NCBI GenBank assembly: GCA_018222405.1
Contig: JAAFAI010000007.1
Location: 62,001-126,000 of the forward strand
Direction: 5' to 3'
Length of the DNA: 64,000 bases
From: Gammaproteobacteria bacterium
Lineage (GTDB): Bacteria; Pseudomonadota; Gammaproteobacteria; Enterobacterales; Alteromonadaceae
The notes under the pieces were generated by a model. That model did no database searches. It was not told the DNA's origin and saw nothing but the letters and a program-made list of their open reading frames with translations. The position numbers and the translations under genes were made by a program. Within the stretch, counting starts at the first letter, position 1, and each line of letters starts with the position of its first letter. Below, in pieces: positions 18,988-28,023 of this stretch.

Positions 18988-19848
18988 TCAGGAGTGTTTC
19001 ACGACCCAGGTCACAATATCCGCCCAGAATGGCAACCCGTGTTTCGAGAAGAAACGCATATGACCAAGGTGTGTCAGACCATGCTCAGCAGGTTCTATTA
19101 TCTTGCGTGTAACGTTCAGATTTTCATAAACGGTAAGGATATCTTCCATATTGATCTGGGGAGAGATTTGGTCGTCAACCGCGCGTATCCATAATGCTGG
19201 CTGGGTAAGCTGATCATAGTACTGCTGCTGAATATGACTGCCAAACTCAGTTTTGGCATACCCCTGGCCGTTACACCAGCGCCGCCACTGAGCACCCACT
19301 CCCTTCGGCAGCGGTTCGCCCATACCCATCCAGTGGGACTGAGTGCGGCCAAATAACGCATTGGTCAGTGGAATAAACACGTTCATATAAAATTGCGCCT
19401 GGTACTTATAGGCACCGGTAAAGTTACGTAAACAGCCGGATGAGCTGCCGTAGGTAATAATACTGGTCAGCTCGGTGGCGTTGGGCATTAGTCCAGCCAA
19501 CTGGCCGCCGGCACTGTGGCCAATCAGGTGCAGTGGCTGATTGGGATAGTGTAGCTGCAAAAATGCCAGTGCTGCCGGCATGTCTTTCTGGCCCCAGTCC
19601 TGTAAACGTGTTTCGCGCATCACTTTGCGGGTTTTAGGCGAGTCTCCGATGCCCCGGTTATCAAAGGTGAGCACAGCAATGCCCTGTTCGGCCAGAAAAG
19701 TGGCAAAGCGGGTATAGAAACCCTGTTTGATGCCTGTAGCCGGTGCAATCATTACCGCCGCAACAGGTGTATTTAAAGGCTTGTATAGTAAGCCGGATAA
19801 AGCAATATCGTCTGTACACTCAATGGTGACAGCGTGGGGAGAAAGCAT
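18988..19848 (-). CDS. Alpha/beta-fold hydrolase (COG4757-like)
   Basis: The 286-residue cytoplasmic protein has an alpha/beta hydrolase layout with nucleophile Ser112 in 'IGHSAGG'. 'TFDNRGIGDS' comes before it, a likely catalytic Asp falls in 'RAVDDQISP', and His in 'EHGLTHLGHM' near the C-terminus. The substrate is unknown; the closest family pattern is the predicted esterase/lipase group COG4757. It is transcribed from its own promoter (TATAAT at 19881-19886, minus strand), with a FadR-like palindrome at the expected start of transcription, so a fatty-acyl substrate is a reasonable guess. Confidence 0.8.
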   Translation of the reverse strand: MLSPHAVTIECTDDIALSGLLYKPLNTPVAAVMIAPATGIKQGFYTRFATFLAEQGIAVLTFDNRGIGDSPKTRKVMRETRLQDWGQKDMPAALAFLQLHYPNQPLHLIGHSAGGQLAGLMPNATELTSIITYGSSSGCLRNFTGAYKYQAQFYMNVFIPLTNALFGRTQSHWMGMGEPLPKGVGAQWRRWCNGQGYAKTEFGSHIQQQYYDQLTQPALWIRAVDDQISPQINMEDILTVYENLNVTRKIIEPAEHGLTHLGHMRFFSKHGLPFWADIVTWVVKHS

Positions 19849-19856
19849 AAATGACC

Positions 19857-19873
19857 TTCTGGTCTAACCAGTT
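19857..19873 (-). promoter_or_regulatory. FadR-like operator before the alpha/beta hydrolase
   Basis: On the minus strand the site reads AACTGGTTAGACCAGAA. It differs from the FadR core TGGTCnGACCA at one fixed position. It lies just downstream of a TATAAT box and 8 bases before the ATG, a position where bound repressor would block transcription. A nearly identical sequence precedes the DUF4442 gene at 45589-45605. Confidence 0.5.
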
Positions 19874-19971
19874 TGAGCCAATTATAACGAACTCTTAACA
19901 ATATGAAAGAGGGGGATATTCCGGGATACTGCCACTGCAACCGGAGAGCCCGGCTACAGTGCAGGTTACAG

Positions 19972-21282
19972 CTATAAATCGAGGGTGTAGACTTTTGATT
20001 TACGCTGAAAGTTATACAGCTCTTTCTTTTGAGCCGGCAGCGCATCAACATCCGCCGCCTTGAAACCCTGATCCAGAAACCAGTGACCGGTCACAGTGGT
20101 TAATACGAAGAGGCGCTGAATACCCGCGGCAATAGCGCGTTCGCGCACTTCATCGAGGATCCGCTCGCCACGGTTTTTGCCCCGGTAATCGGAGTGAGTT
20201 GCTACACAGGCAAGCTCGGCTGAGCCGTCATCAGGATAAAGGTAAAGCGCGGCACAGGCGATGATCATGCCATCCCGTTCTATTACAATAAACTGATGAA
20301 TTTCGTTTTCCAGTCGTTCACGGGAACGTTTTACCAATACTCCACTTTCTTCCAGAGGTTTGATGAGATTAAGGATGCCGCCCACGTCGTCGATGGTAGC
20401 TTCCCGAAGCTGCTCGTAATGGTTTTCCATGACCAGTGAACCGGCACCGTCACGGGTAAATAATTCCTGCAGCAGCGCACCATCGGTTTCATAACTTACA
20501 CAGTGAGCGCGAGGAATGCCCGCTGCCACGCTGGTAGTCAGCGCGCGAATAACCGTGGCTTCGGTCATCAGTTCATCGTCGTGGTGTAACTGTTCAAGCA
20601 GGTTTCGCTCAATGGTGCGAATAAGCTTACCGTCTTTACGGAAAATGCCCGAATAGTTGGAGAATACCACCAGTTTATCGGCTTCCAGCGCAATGGCCGC
20701 CTGGGTTGCCACATCTTCGTGAGACAGGTTAAACACTTCACCGGTAGAGGAGTAGCCCATCGGCGACAGTAGCACGATGGAGCCATCATTAAGGTGATCG
20801 TTAATACCGGTGGTGTCGATACGACGCACCTGACCGGTATTTTCAAAGTCCACACCGTCGAGTACACCCATAGGTTTGGCGACCACCAGATTACCCGTAC
20901 ACACGCGAATATGCGCACCGTGCATGGGTGAATTGGGTAAACCCATGGTCAGCAACGCTTCAATATGGCAGCGCACCGAGCCAGCGGCGTCTTTTACGCA
21001 TTCCAGGGTTTCTTTATCGGTAATACGCACGTCGTGACTAAAGCGCGCCTCGGTTTTGCGCAGGGCCACCCGTTGATCAATCTGCGGGCGTGCACCGTGC
21101 ACCAGCACCAGGCGTACCCCCAGACTGCTCAGCAGCGCGATATCCTGAATAATATTGGGAAAGTTATCGTCTTCAATGGCCTCGCCGCCAAACATCAGCA
21201 CAAAGGTTTTACCCCGGTGTGCATTGATGTAAGGCGCCGAGCTTCTGAATAATCCAATACTTTCGTGATGCGATAGCACCAT
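19972..21282 (-). CDS. argA: N-acetylglutamate synthase (amino-acid N-acetyltransferase)
   Basis: It performs the first step of arginine synthesis, acetylating glutamate. The 436-residue protein has the classical two-domain form: an N-terminal amino-acid-kinase-like domain that senses arginine (about 1-290) and a C-terminal GNAT domain (about 292-436, 'CVATHSDYRGKNRGERIL' for acetyl-CoA). It ends the argCBFGH run, 6 bp after argH. Some marine relatives carry a GNAT domain fused to ArgH instead; here ArgA is separate and complete. Confidence 0.96.
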   Translation of the reverse strand: MVLSHHESIGLFRSSAPYINAHRGKTFVLMFGGEAIEDDNFPNIIQDIALLSSLGVRLVLVHGARPQIDQRVALRKTEARFSHDVRITDKETLECVKDAAGSVRCHIEALLTMGLPNSPMHGAHIRVCTGNLVVAKPMGVLDGVDFENTGQVRRIDTTGINDHLNDGSIVLLSPMGYSSTGEVFNLSHEDVATQAAIALEADKLVVFSNYSGIFRKDGKLIRTIERNLLEQLHHDDELMTEATVIRALTTSVAAGIPRAHCVSYETDGALLQELFTRDGAGSLVMENHYEQLREATIDDVGGILNLIKPLEESGVLVKRSRERLENEIHQFIVIERDGMIIACAALYLYPDDGSAELACVATHSDYRGKNRGERILDEVRERAIAAGIQRLFVLTTVTGHWFLDQGFKAADVDALPAQKKELYNFQRKSKVYTLDL

Positions 21283-21288
21283 TTGCAG

Positions 21289-22671
21289 TTATCCTAACTT
21301 ATCCAGTTTTTCCAGTTCTTCGTACAGTGCCTTGGTGACCGTTTCAGCACTGGTTCCACCCAGAATATTGCGCTTATCCACGCCATATTCGAGTTGGAGA
21401 ACCGGGTAAACATCTTCATCAATGTCACTGCACACTGATTGCAACTGTGCCAGTGATAAATCTTCAATAGGCGCGTCTTGCTCCAGCGCCAGCAATACTA
21501 CCTGACCAGAGATATCATGGGCTGTTCTGAACGGAATGCCTTTACCTACCAGGTAATCGGCCAGCTCAGTGGCATTGGAATAGCCCTGGGCGGCGGCAAT
21601 CCGGCAGCGCTCTTCGTTGAGCGCCAGACTGTCGAGCACTTCACAAGCGATGCACAGACAACAGTGCCATTGATTTACGGCATCGAAAGCGCCTTCCTTG
21701 TCTTCCTGCATGTCTTTGTTATACGCCAGAGGCAGACCTTTCATGGTGACCAGCAGCGCCTGCAAGTGGCCAAATACCCGGCCGCATTTGCCGCGCAGTA
21801 ATTCCAGCGCATCGGGGTTTTTCTTCTGCGGCATCAGTGATGAACCAGAGGTCACGCTGTCGCCCAGTTGCAGGAAGCCTGCTTCGCCAGAGTTATAGAA
21901 AATTAAATCTTCAGCCAGTCGCGACAGGTGCATCATGCTGGTGCTGGCGGTAAATAGCAGCTCCAGCACGAAGTCACGGTCTGATACCGCATCCAGGCTG
22001 TTTAAGCAGGGGCCACTGAAACCCAGTTGATCGGCGATTTCATGACGGTCGACCGGGTACGTAGTACCGGCTAGTGCACCAGAGCCCAGCGGGCACTGAT
22101 TCATGCGTTCATGTAAATCGTTTAACCGGCTCAGGTCGCGTTTAAACATTTCCACATAGGCTAAGCACCAGTGCGGGAAACGAATCGGCTGGGCGCGCTG
22201 TAAGTGCGTATAGCCGGGAATAATCGCTTGCTGGTGACGACTGGCGGTATGCAGCAGGCTGCGAACCACTGCCGTCACATCGGCTTTTAATGACTCAATG
22301 TGGGTACGGCACCACAAGCGGAAATCCGTGGCAACCTGATCGTTGCGGCTGCGGCCGGTGTGCAGCTTACGTCCCACATCGCCGAGCTTGTCAATTAAGG
22401 CTGCTTCAACAAAGCTGTGAATGTCTTCTTCGCCACTGGCGTTAAAGTCGATTTCACCGGCTTCCGCCTGGGCTTTCAATTCGCTGAGTGCAGCTTCGAG
22501 CTGCTGCTGTTCCTCGCTGGTCAGCACGCCGGCTTTTGCCAGTGCCCGTGACCATACGATTGAGCCTTCCATATCCTGCGCGGCCATGGCCTGGTCGAAC
22601 GGCAATGAGTCGTTGACCTGACGGAACATGTTACTGCTGCCGGCAGCGAACCGGCCTCCCCACAATGCCAT
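21289..22671 (-). CDS. argH: Argininosuccinate lyase
   Basis: It cleaves argininosuccinate to arginine and fumarate, the last step of the pathway. The 460-residue length is standard with no C-terminal acetyltransferase extension. The fumarase/lyase signature 'GSSLMPQKKNP' is at about 282-292, and 'HTGRSRNDQVATDFRLW' and 'GYTHLQRAQP' are also present. It is 2 bp from argG and 6 bp from argA. Confidence 0.97.
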   Translation of the reverse strand: MALWGGRFAAGSSNMFRQVNDSLPFDQAMAAQDMEGSIVWSRALAKAGVLTSEEQQQLEAALSELKAQAEAGEIDFNASGEEDIHSFVEAALIDKLGDVGRKLHTGRSRNDQVATDFRLWCRTHIESLKADVTAVVRSLLHTASRHQQAIIPGYTHLQRAQPIRFPHWCLAYVEMFKRDLSRLNDLHERMNQCPLGSGALAGTTYPVDRHEIADQLGFSGPCLNSLDAVSDRDFVLELLFTASTSMMHLSRLAEDLIFYNSGEAGFLQLGDSVTSGSSLMPQKKNPDALELLRGKCGRVFGHLQALLVTMKGLPLAYNKDMQEDKEGAFDAVNQWHCCLCIACEVLDSLALNEERCRIAAAQGYSNATELADYLVGKGIPFRTAHDISGQVVLLALEQDAPIEDLSLAQLQSVCSDIDEDVYPVLQLEYGVDKRNILGGTSAETVTKALYEELEKLDKLG

Positions 22672-22673
22672 GA

Positions 22674-23882
22674 TTACTCTCCCTGCTTTTTCAAGGCCGC
22701 AATACGGCTTGATAAACTGAACAGGCGGATAAAGCCTTCAGCGTGCTTCTGGTCGTATACGTCGTCGGCACCAAAGGTAGCGAAGTCTTCAGAGTACAGG
22801 CTGTTTGGTGACTGACGTTGAGTAACCGTAGCCTGGCCTTTATAAAGCTTAACCACGATTTCACCGGTAACATACTTGGCAAAAGACGCAGCGCCAGCAA
22901 TCAGGGCATCGCTCAGCGGCGTAAACCAACGGCCGTCATACATTACGTGAGAGAACTCCAGCGCCAGTTGTTCACGGTATTTCAGTGAAGCTTTGTCCAG
23001 TACCATGGTTTCCAGCGCTTTATAAGCTTTGAGCAGTACTGTGCCTCCCGGAGTTTCGTAACAACCACGCGACTTCATACCAACCAGACGGTTTTCAACG
23101 ATGTCGATACGGCCAACACCGTGGGCGGCTGCCAGTTTGTTAAGCTCAACCAGGCCTTCGTACGGTGAAACTTCTTTGCCGTTTACGTGAGTCAGCGCGC
23201 CTTCGTTAAACTTCAGGTTGATACGCTCTGCCTGATCCGGCGCTTCTTCCGGATCAACGGTCATGGTCCAGACCTGTTTGCTAGGCTCACACCATGGATC
23301 CTCCAGTTCGCCGCCTTCGTGAGAAATGTGCCAGGCGTTGGCATCACGGCTATAAATTTTGGTGGCTGATGCAGTGGTTTTGATATTACGCTCGGCCAGA
23401 TAGGCCAGCAGGTCTTCACGGGATACCATATCCCACTCACGCCATGGCGCGATAACCGCTAAATCAGGAGCCAGCGCGTTGAATGCGCCTTCAAAACGAA
23501 CCTGGTCGTTGCCTTTACCGGTACAGCCGTGACATAGCGCATCGGCGCCGACTTTACGGGCAATTTCTACCTGTGCTTTAGCAATTACAGGGCGGGCCAT
23601 AGAGGTACCCAGCAGATACTCACCTTCGTAAATTGCGCCGGTAGTAATGGTTGGGAATATATATTCTTTAACGAATTCTTCTTTCAGGTCAACGATGTAA
23701 CATTCGCTGGCACCGGTGGCGATGGCTTTTTCTTTTAAGCCTTCGAGCTCTTCATCACCCTGACCAACATCGGCTGCGAAAGCAACGACTTCACAGTCGT
23801 AGTTTTCTTTTAACCAGGGAATGATGGCTGATGTGTCTAAACCGCCTGAATAGGCAAGCACAACTTTATTGATTTTGCGCAT
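22674..23882 (-). CDS. argG: Argininosuccinate synthase
   Basis: It joins citrulline and aspartate with ATP. The 402-residue protein carries the PP-loop '[11 protein letters not shown]' at residues 10-20, plus '[13 protein letters not shown]' and '[14 protein letters not shown]'. It is the short bacterial type (type 1). It sits 14 bp after argF in the operon. Confidence 0.98.
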   Translation of the reverse strand: MRKINKVVLAYSGGLDTSAIIPWLKENYDCEVVAFAADVGQGDEELEGLKEKAIATGASECYIVDLKEEFVKEYIFPTITTGAIYEGEYLLGTSMARPVIAKAQVEIARKVGADALCHGCTGKGNDQVRFEGAFNALAPDLAVIAPWREWDMVSREDLLAYLAERNIKTTASATKIYSRDANAWHISHEGGELEDPWCEPSKQVWTMTVDPEEAPDQAERINLKFNEGALTHVNGKEVSPYEGLVELNKLAAAHGVGRIDIVENRLVGMKSRGCYETPGGTVLLKAYKALETMVLDKASLKYREQLALEFSHVMYDGRWFTPLSDALIAGAASFAKYVTGEIVVKLYKGQATVTQRQSPNSLYSEDFATFGADDVYDQKHAEGFIRLFSLSSRIAALKKQGE

Positions 23883-23896
23883 AATGAGTGTCCTGA

Positions 23897-24808
23897 CTAG
23901 GCTCCAAGTAAATGGGTTAAAATTGCGTTTTGGCCGTGCATCCGGTTTTCAGCCTGCTGCATTAACAACGACGCATCGCTGTCCATCAGGCTGCCGGTAA
24001 TTTCCAGGTCACGGTGAGCAGGCTGACAGTGCAACACGTGGGTTGCGCCGGTCAATTCCATTAATGCTTCGTTCACCTGGTACGGCATGAATTTGTCTTT
24101 AATGGTTTCAAGTGGCGTGTCATCGCCCATTGATAACCAGGTATCGGTGTAAATCACGTTGGCGCCTTTGGCTGCTGCAACGTCATTTGACTCAATGATT
24201 TTTACGCCGGTCTTTGCGGCGATAGCTTTGGCCTGAGCAACAATCTCCGGGCTGGCTTCATGGCCTTCAGGGGTCACAACAACCTGATGACAACCCAGCA
24301 GCGCGCCCACGATGAGCAGCGAATGAGTAACGTTATTACCATCGCCCACGTAAGCCATGGTCAAGCCTTCGCAACTGCCAAACTTTTCGAACAGGGTGAG
24401 GTAGTCGGCCAGGCCCTGACAAGGGTGGTACTTGTCGCACAACGCATTGATAACAGGAACCTTGGCCGCTTCAGCAAAGGTTTCCAGCGTGCTGTGAGAA
24501 AATACCCGGGCAACAATGGCATCTGCCCAGCAAGCCAGGTTAGCGGCAACGTCTACTGAGTCCTCACGACCAGCCAGCTTGTTGGACTGACTGTCTAAGT
24601 AAACCATGTGTCCGCCTAAACGGTTAATACCAATATCGAAGCTGACGCGCGTACGCAGCGATGGTTTTTCAAACAAGGCAACAATGGACTTGCCCGCCAA
24701 CGCCTGTGAATAAGCTTGTGGCGCCTGTTTAATTTGTACCGCTAATGACAATAGCTCCTGCATTTGCTCTGGTGTCCAGTTAGCAAACGTCAATAAATCC
24801 TGCTTCAT
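23897..24808 (-). CDS. argF: Ornithine carbamoyltransferase
   Basis: It makes citrulline from ornithine and carbamoyl phosphate. The 303-residue protein has the carbamoyl-phosphate loop '[10 protein letters not shown]', the ornithine-binding '[10 protein letters not shown]' and the catalytic Cys loop. That last loop reads 'HCQPAHR' where most family members have HCLPAHR, an unusual Gln. The remaining architecture is normal. It lies 1 bp from argB and 14 bp from argG. Confidence 0.95.
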   Translation of the reverse strand: MKQDLLTFANWTPEQMQELLSLAVQIKQAPQAYSQALAGKSIVALFEKPSLRTRVSFDIGINRLGGHMVYLDSQSNKLAGREDSVDVAANLACWADAIVARVFSHSTLETFAEAAKVPVINALCDKYHPCQGLADYLTLFEKFGSCEGLTMAYVGDGNNVTHSLLIVGALLGCHQVVVTPEGHEASPEIVAQAKAIAAKTGVKIIESNDVAAAKGANVIYTDTWLSMGDDTPLETIKDKFMPYQVNEALMELTGATHVLHCQPAHRDLEITGSLMDSDASLLMQQAENRMHGQNAILTHLLGA

Positions 24809-24809
24809 T

Positions 24810-25601
24810 TTATACTCCAGATGTCTGGGAGGCCGGAATTACGCGGGTTCCGGTTTGATTGTCCAATATTGCTGTCAGCGGCGCTGACCAGTTTGCAATG
24901 GTTACCGGCTTAGCCAGTTCGGTGGCGGCCTGCATTGCTGCTGCCACTTTAACCAACATGCCGTCTTTGATCACGCCCTTAGCCACTTCTTCATCAAGCC
25001 GTGGCTGGTCGAGTTCATGTATCAGTTGTTTGTCGCCATCAAGTACGCCGTCAACGTTTGACAGCAGCAACAGGTCGCCGCCCATCAGTTCAGCAATTAC
25101 AGTGGCTGCCTGATCGGCATTTACATTGAGCAGACGCCCCTCGGCGTTGCTGCCAATCGAGCTTATAACGGGCAGAAAGCCGGCGCTGAGCAGCTGATTA
25201 AGCAACTCTGGATTGCCGGCAGCCGGCACGCCCACTGCGCCGTACTTTTCATTCAGTACTTTACAATCGGTTATGCCACCGTCCAGCAAAGATAGTCCCA
25301 CCGGTGTGATACCGGCACCAATAGCCAGGCCGCATAAACTTTTATTGGCACTACCAGCCAGTGCGCCACAAACAAACGGCATTTGTTCATCGGGGGTTAC
25401 CCGTAAACCATCAATCTTGGTACTGGTAAGTTGCATGGCGGCCAGTAAGGTTTCCACCAGCGGGCCACCGCCATGAACTAATATTACCGGACGCTGGCTT
25501 TGCAGTGTTTTGATCTCAGCCAATAACTGGCCGGCAATCTGAGGATTTTCCAGCAGAGCGCCACCCACTTTTATAACCACCGGCGATGATATGTCAGCCA
25601 T
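24810..25601 (-). CDS. argB: Acetylglutamate kinase
   Basis: It phosphorylates N-acetylglutamate. The 263-residue protein shows 'VIKVGGALLE' at the N-terminus, 'ILVHGGGPLVE' and 'SIGSNAEGRLLNVNADQAA', all typical of the amino-acid kinase fold. The short, enterobacterial-type length suggests the arginine-insensitive form. Its start overlaps the end of argC by 8 bases. Confidence 0.97.
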   Translation of the reverse strand: MADISSPVVIKVGGALLENPQIAGQLLAEIKTLQSQRPVILVHGGGPLVETLLAAMQLTSTKIDGLRVTPDEQMPFVCGALAGSANKSLCGLAIGAGITPVGLSLLDGGITDCKVLNEKYGAVGVPAAGNPELLNQLLSAGFLPVISSIGSNAEGRLLNVNADQAATVIAELMGGDLLLLSNVDGVLDGDKQLIHELDQPRLDEEVAKGVIKDGMLVKVAAAMQAATELAKPVTIANWSAPLTAILDNQTGTRVIPASQTSGV

Positions 25602-26613
25602 TGATTAATCCCTCGGTCGCCGGGAAACCCAGCGCTAAATTGGCACACTGCATGGCCTGTGAGGCCGCGCCTTTCATTACATTATCGATGGCACTGGTGA
25701 TCACGGCGTAGCCTGATTGCTCGTCAACTTTCCAGTGCAGATCGCAATACGGCGTATGCGCAACATCATCAATTTTAGGGAAACTTTCGCGCAAACGCAC
25801 AACAGGCTGGTCACCATACACTTGGCTATACAGATTATCCAGTGTCGATTGGCTGGTACCACTTTTTAGCTTAACGGTAACCGTGGCCAGGATCCCACGT
25901 TTGAAATTACCCAGATGTGGTGTAAAGATTACCGGCGTGCCCAGGTGGAGTTCGATTTCCGGCGTATGACGATGACCCAGTACCCCATAAGCCTGCAGGC
26001 TCACTTCATAAAAACTGGTGCCGAGGCTGGCTTTGCGTCCGGCACCACTTACGCCGGAAACGGCATTGATGATTGGGCGTACGCTGTTGTCCAGCAGACC
26101 GGCATCGTGTAAAGGTTTTAACGCCAGCAGAGAAGCGGTTGGATAACATCCTGGAACCGCCACAATACTGGCCTGGCTGATGGCATCGGCATTATATTCA
26201 GCAAGACCATAAACCGCCTGGGCCAGACATTCCTGGGAGGTGTGCGCAAAGCCATAGTGTTTGGCAAACACTTCGGTGTCTTTGAGGCGGAACGCGCCAG
26301 ACAAATCGAATACTTTAGCTTTACCGGCAGATAACTCAGCCATCCAGTCGTGGCTGGCTTCGTGAGGGGTGGCCAGGAATATCGCATCCATTGAATCTGC
26401 CAGTTCGGCCAGACGGTGCGGGGCTAATGGCTCAAGTACGTGTTGGGTCAGGTGTGCTAGGTTACCATGCAGCTGGGCAATCGTCTTGCCGGCATCCTGA
26501 CTGTTTTCAGACACTAATACATGCTGCAAGGTCATGTGTGAATGTCCGCTGATTAAACTCACTAACTGCGCCCCGGTATAGCCGCTGGCGCCTATCACTG
26601 CTACGTTAAACAT
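25594..26613 (-). CDS. argC: N-acetyl-gamma-glutamyl-phosphate reductase
   Basis: It reduces acetylglutamyl phosphate to the semialdehyde with NADPH. The 339-residue protein has the NADP fold 'VIGASGYTGAQL' at residues 7-18 and the active-site Cys in 'VPGCYPTASLL' near 156. It is the first structural gene of argCBFGHA. About 320 bases of leader precede it, carrying a leader ORF and a terminator, downstream of two ArgR boxes. Confidence 0.97.
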   Translation of the reverse strand: MFNVAVIGASGYTGAQLVSLISGHSHMTLQHVLVSENSQDAGKTIAQLHGNLAHLTQHVLEPLAPHRLAELADSMDAIFLATPHEASHDWMAELSAGKAKVFDLSGAFRLKDTEVFAKHYGFAHTSQECLAQAVYGLAEYNADAISQASIVAVPGCYPTASLLALKPLHDAGLLDNSVRPIINAVSGVSGAGRKASLGTSFYEVSLQAYGVLGHRHTPEIELHLGTPVIFTPHLGNFKRGILATVTVKLKSGTSQSTLDNLYSQVYGDQPVVRLRESFPKIDDVAHTPYCDLHWKVDEQSGYAVITSAIDNVMKGAASQAMQCANLALGFPATEGLING

Positions 26614-26648
26614 AATCTGATCGTTTGAAATTGATTGGTTACAAAATT

Positions 26649-26717
26649 AAAAAAACACTTTTTACCTTTGTGTTGGTGCTTGTGAGCAGGCCGATAAAAC
26701 CACAAAGGTAAAAAGTG
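26649..26717 (-). terminator. Intrinsic terminator in the argC leader (candidate attenuator)
   Basis: The arms at 26656-26672 and 26701-26717 are perfectly complementary over 17 bp with a 28-base loop. On the minus strand the stem is followed directly by seven T residues (26655-26649). It lies 36-104 bases upstream of argC on the coding strand of the arg operon. A terminator here would stop transcription before argC unless relieved. Confidence 0.82.
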
Positions 26718-26736
26718 CGCTACGCATACTAGTGCA

Positions 26737-26859
26737 TTACTTCTTCGGCGTTGATGTACTCCATCGTCGCCACAGGCACTGCATAGTGTAGCCAGCCAGG
26801 GGAGAGCTAAACTGTGATAAAGCAACCGCAGGAAGATGCCGGTTGGTTTTAATATTCAT
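26737..26859 (-). CDS. Candidate 40-residue leader peptide of the arg operon
   Basis: The ORF starts at the ATG at 26859, behind AGGATTAGGAC with good spacing, and ends 20 bases before the terminator stem. The peptide contains two adjacent Arg codons (CGA CGA) in '...CLWRRWSTSTPKK'. That is weak as an arginine sensor compared with classic leader peptides. It may be a real leader ORF or chance; the good ribosome-binding site and its place before a terminator are the reasons to list it. Confidence 0.4.
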   Translation of the reverse strand: MNIKTNRHLPAVALSQFSSPLAGYTMQCLWRRWSTSTPKK

Positions 26860-26939
26860 GTCCTAATCCTGTCATTTTCTTCCGCTACACTGATAGTTTA
26901 GTCAGGCACAAACAATGTGCGGAATCTTAATTGCTGGTA

Positions 26940-26967
26940 ATGATACAATCTTGGCATATTTATGCAA
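26940..26967 (-). promoter_or_regulatory. Predicted argC operon promoter
   Basis: On the minus strand TTGCAT (26967-26962) and TATCAT (26945-26940) form -35 and -10 boxes with a 16 bp spacer. The -35 box lies inside the upstream ArgR box, so bound ArgR would exclude RNA polymerase. Confidence 0.55.
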
Positions 26968-26989
26968 TAATTTTGTATAAATATTTAAA
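26951..26989. promoter_or_regulatory. Tandem ARG boxes (ArgR operator) for argCBFGHA
   Basis: Two 18 bp boxes, 26951-26968 and 26972-26989, match 7/10 and 8/10 of the fixed consensus positions of wnTGAATwwwwATTCAnw. They are separated by exactly 3 bp, the spacing known for ArgR operators. They overlap the predicted argC promoter and lie about 110 bp before the divergent mgsA gene. Confidence 0.78.
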
Positions 26990-27100
26990 AGAAATGAATG
27001 GCTTTACGGTTTTTCAACAATTTATGTTGTATTTCTTGCCGGATGTAGCAGGATTTGCCATAGTTCGCCAAAAATCATACAAATTAAAGCAGGATATCCC

Positions 27101-27517
27101 ATGACAGCCCGCACTGTTGCTCTGGTCGCTCACGACCATAAAAAAGCCGAATTACTCCAATGGGTCAAACATCATCAGGCGTTATTGGCCCCATTTAATC
27201 TTGTTGCCACTGGCACAACGGGGAAATTAATCAGTGACGAAACTGGCCTGCCAGTGCATCGTTATAAAAGCGGGCCGCTCGGCGGGGATCAGCAAATCGG
27301 GGCACTCATTGCAGAGAATAAACTTGATGCGCTGTTTTTCTTTTGGGATCCGCTTAATCCGGCGCCTCACGACCCGGATGTTAAAGCGTTGCTGAGATTG
27401 TGTTCTGTATGGAATGTACCGGTGGCCTGTACCCCGGCTACCGCCGATCTGGTGGTTACTTCACCTTTGTTCAGCGATGCCGGTCACCAGCGCCTGGTGC
27501 CGGATTACGGTAAGTAA
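27101..27517 (+). CDS. mgsA: Methylglyoxal synthase
   Basis: It converts dihydroxyacetone phosphate to methylglyoxal, a bypass that relieves phosphosugar stress. The 138-residue protein has 'ALVAHDHKK', 'TGTTGKLI', '[12 protein letters not shown]' (phosphate and substrate site) and '[20 protein letters not shown]', carrying the conserved Asp and His residues. It is divergent from the arg operon, in the place where argE often lies in enterics; no argE is seen here. Confidence 0.95.
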   Translation: MTARTVALVAHDHKKAELLQWVKHHQALLAPFNLVATGTTGKLISDETGLPVHRYKSGPLGGDQQIGALIAENKLDALFFFWDPLNPAPHDPDVKALLRLCSVWNVPVACTPATADLVVTSPLFSDAGHQRLVPDYGK

Positions 27518-27527
27518 TCATCGCCAT

Positions 27528-27919
27528 TTAGTCGCTAAGGTTAAACTCCAGTAACACCATTACGCCGGGCACAGCCTGTGCTTTGCCGCCTTTAACGACG
27601 GGTTTATAGCGCCATTTAGCCAGTGCCCTGCGAGCTTCGCGGTCGAAGATCCTTTTGGGGCTGGCGTCGAGCACCGCAATATCGCTAACGCTGCCATGCT
27701 TATCGATGTTGTAAGACAGCATAACCCAACCTTCCAGGCCGTCGCGAGCGGCCTGAGACGGGTATTTGGGGTTAATACGGACAATTAAATTGGATTCGGC
27801 CAGCTCAATATCATCGGCAGACATTGTGGGGGCTTATCGGGCGGTTGGGTGGCTGCCCAGGCTGTGCTACAAAACGTTATTGACGCACCTAATCCCAGCA
27901 TCCTGATTGCTTTGTTCAT
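27528..27919 (-). pseudogene. Periplasmic TonB C-terminal-domain protein, frameshifted at a C tract
   Basis: Two reading frames form one gene. From the ATG at 27919 (behind AAGGAAAA) a signal peptide ending 'FCSTAWA' runs through 'ATQPPDKPP'. From 27824, in another frame, a TonB C-terminal domain runs 98 codons ('VRINPKYPSQAARDGLEGWVMLSYNIDKHG', then 'RRALAKWRYKPVV'). The break falls at a run of five C on the minus strand (27828-27832); one more C joins both frames into about 131 residues. It may be a sequencing error, phase variation or real inactivation. A soluble TonB-like domain without a transmembrane anchor is known in marine bacteria. Confidence 0.75.
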
Positions 27920-28023
27920 TCGATTTTCCTTTTTCGTGAATGTAGCTATAACCAAAATTACATTGCCATCAGGGGGGGATTAATTCAAGCTGAACACCAT
28001 TTGGCAACATCCCTGTAAATCCT

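Noticed and set aside
26601..26825. 74-codon minus-strand ORF with three adjacent Arg residues in the arg leader
   Set aside because: It starts at a TTG with no ribosome-binding site and runs through the terminator stem into argC; the 40-codon ORF with a good site is the better leader candidate.
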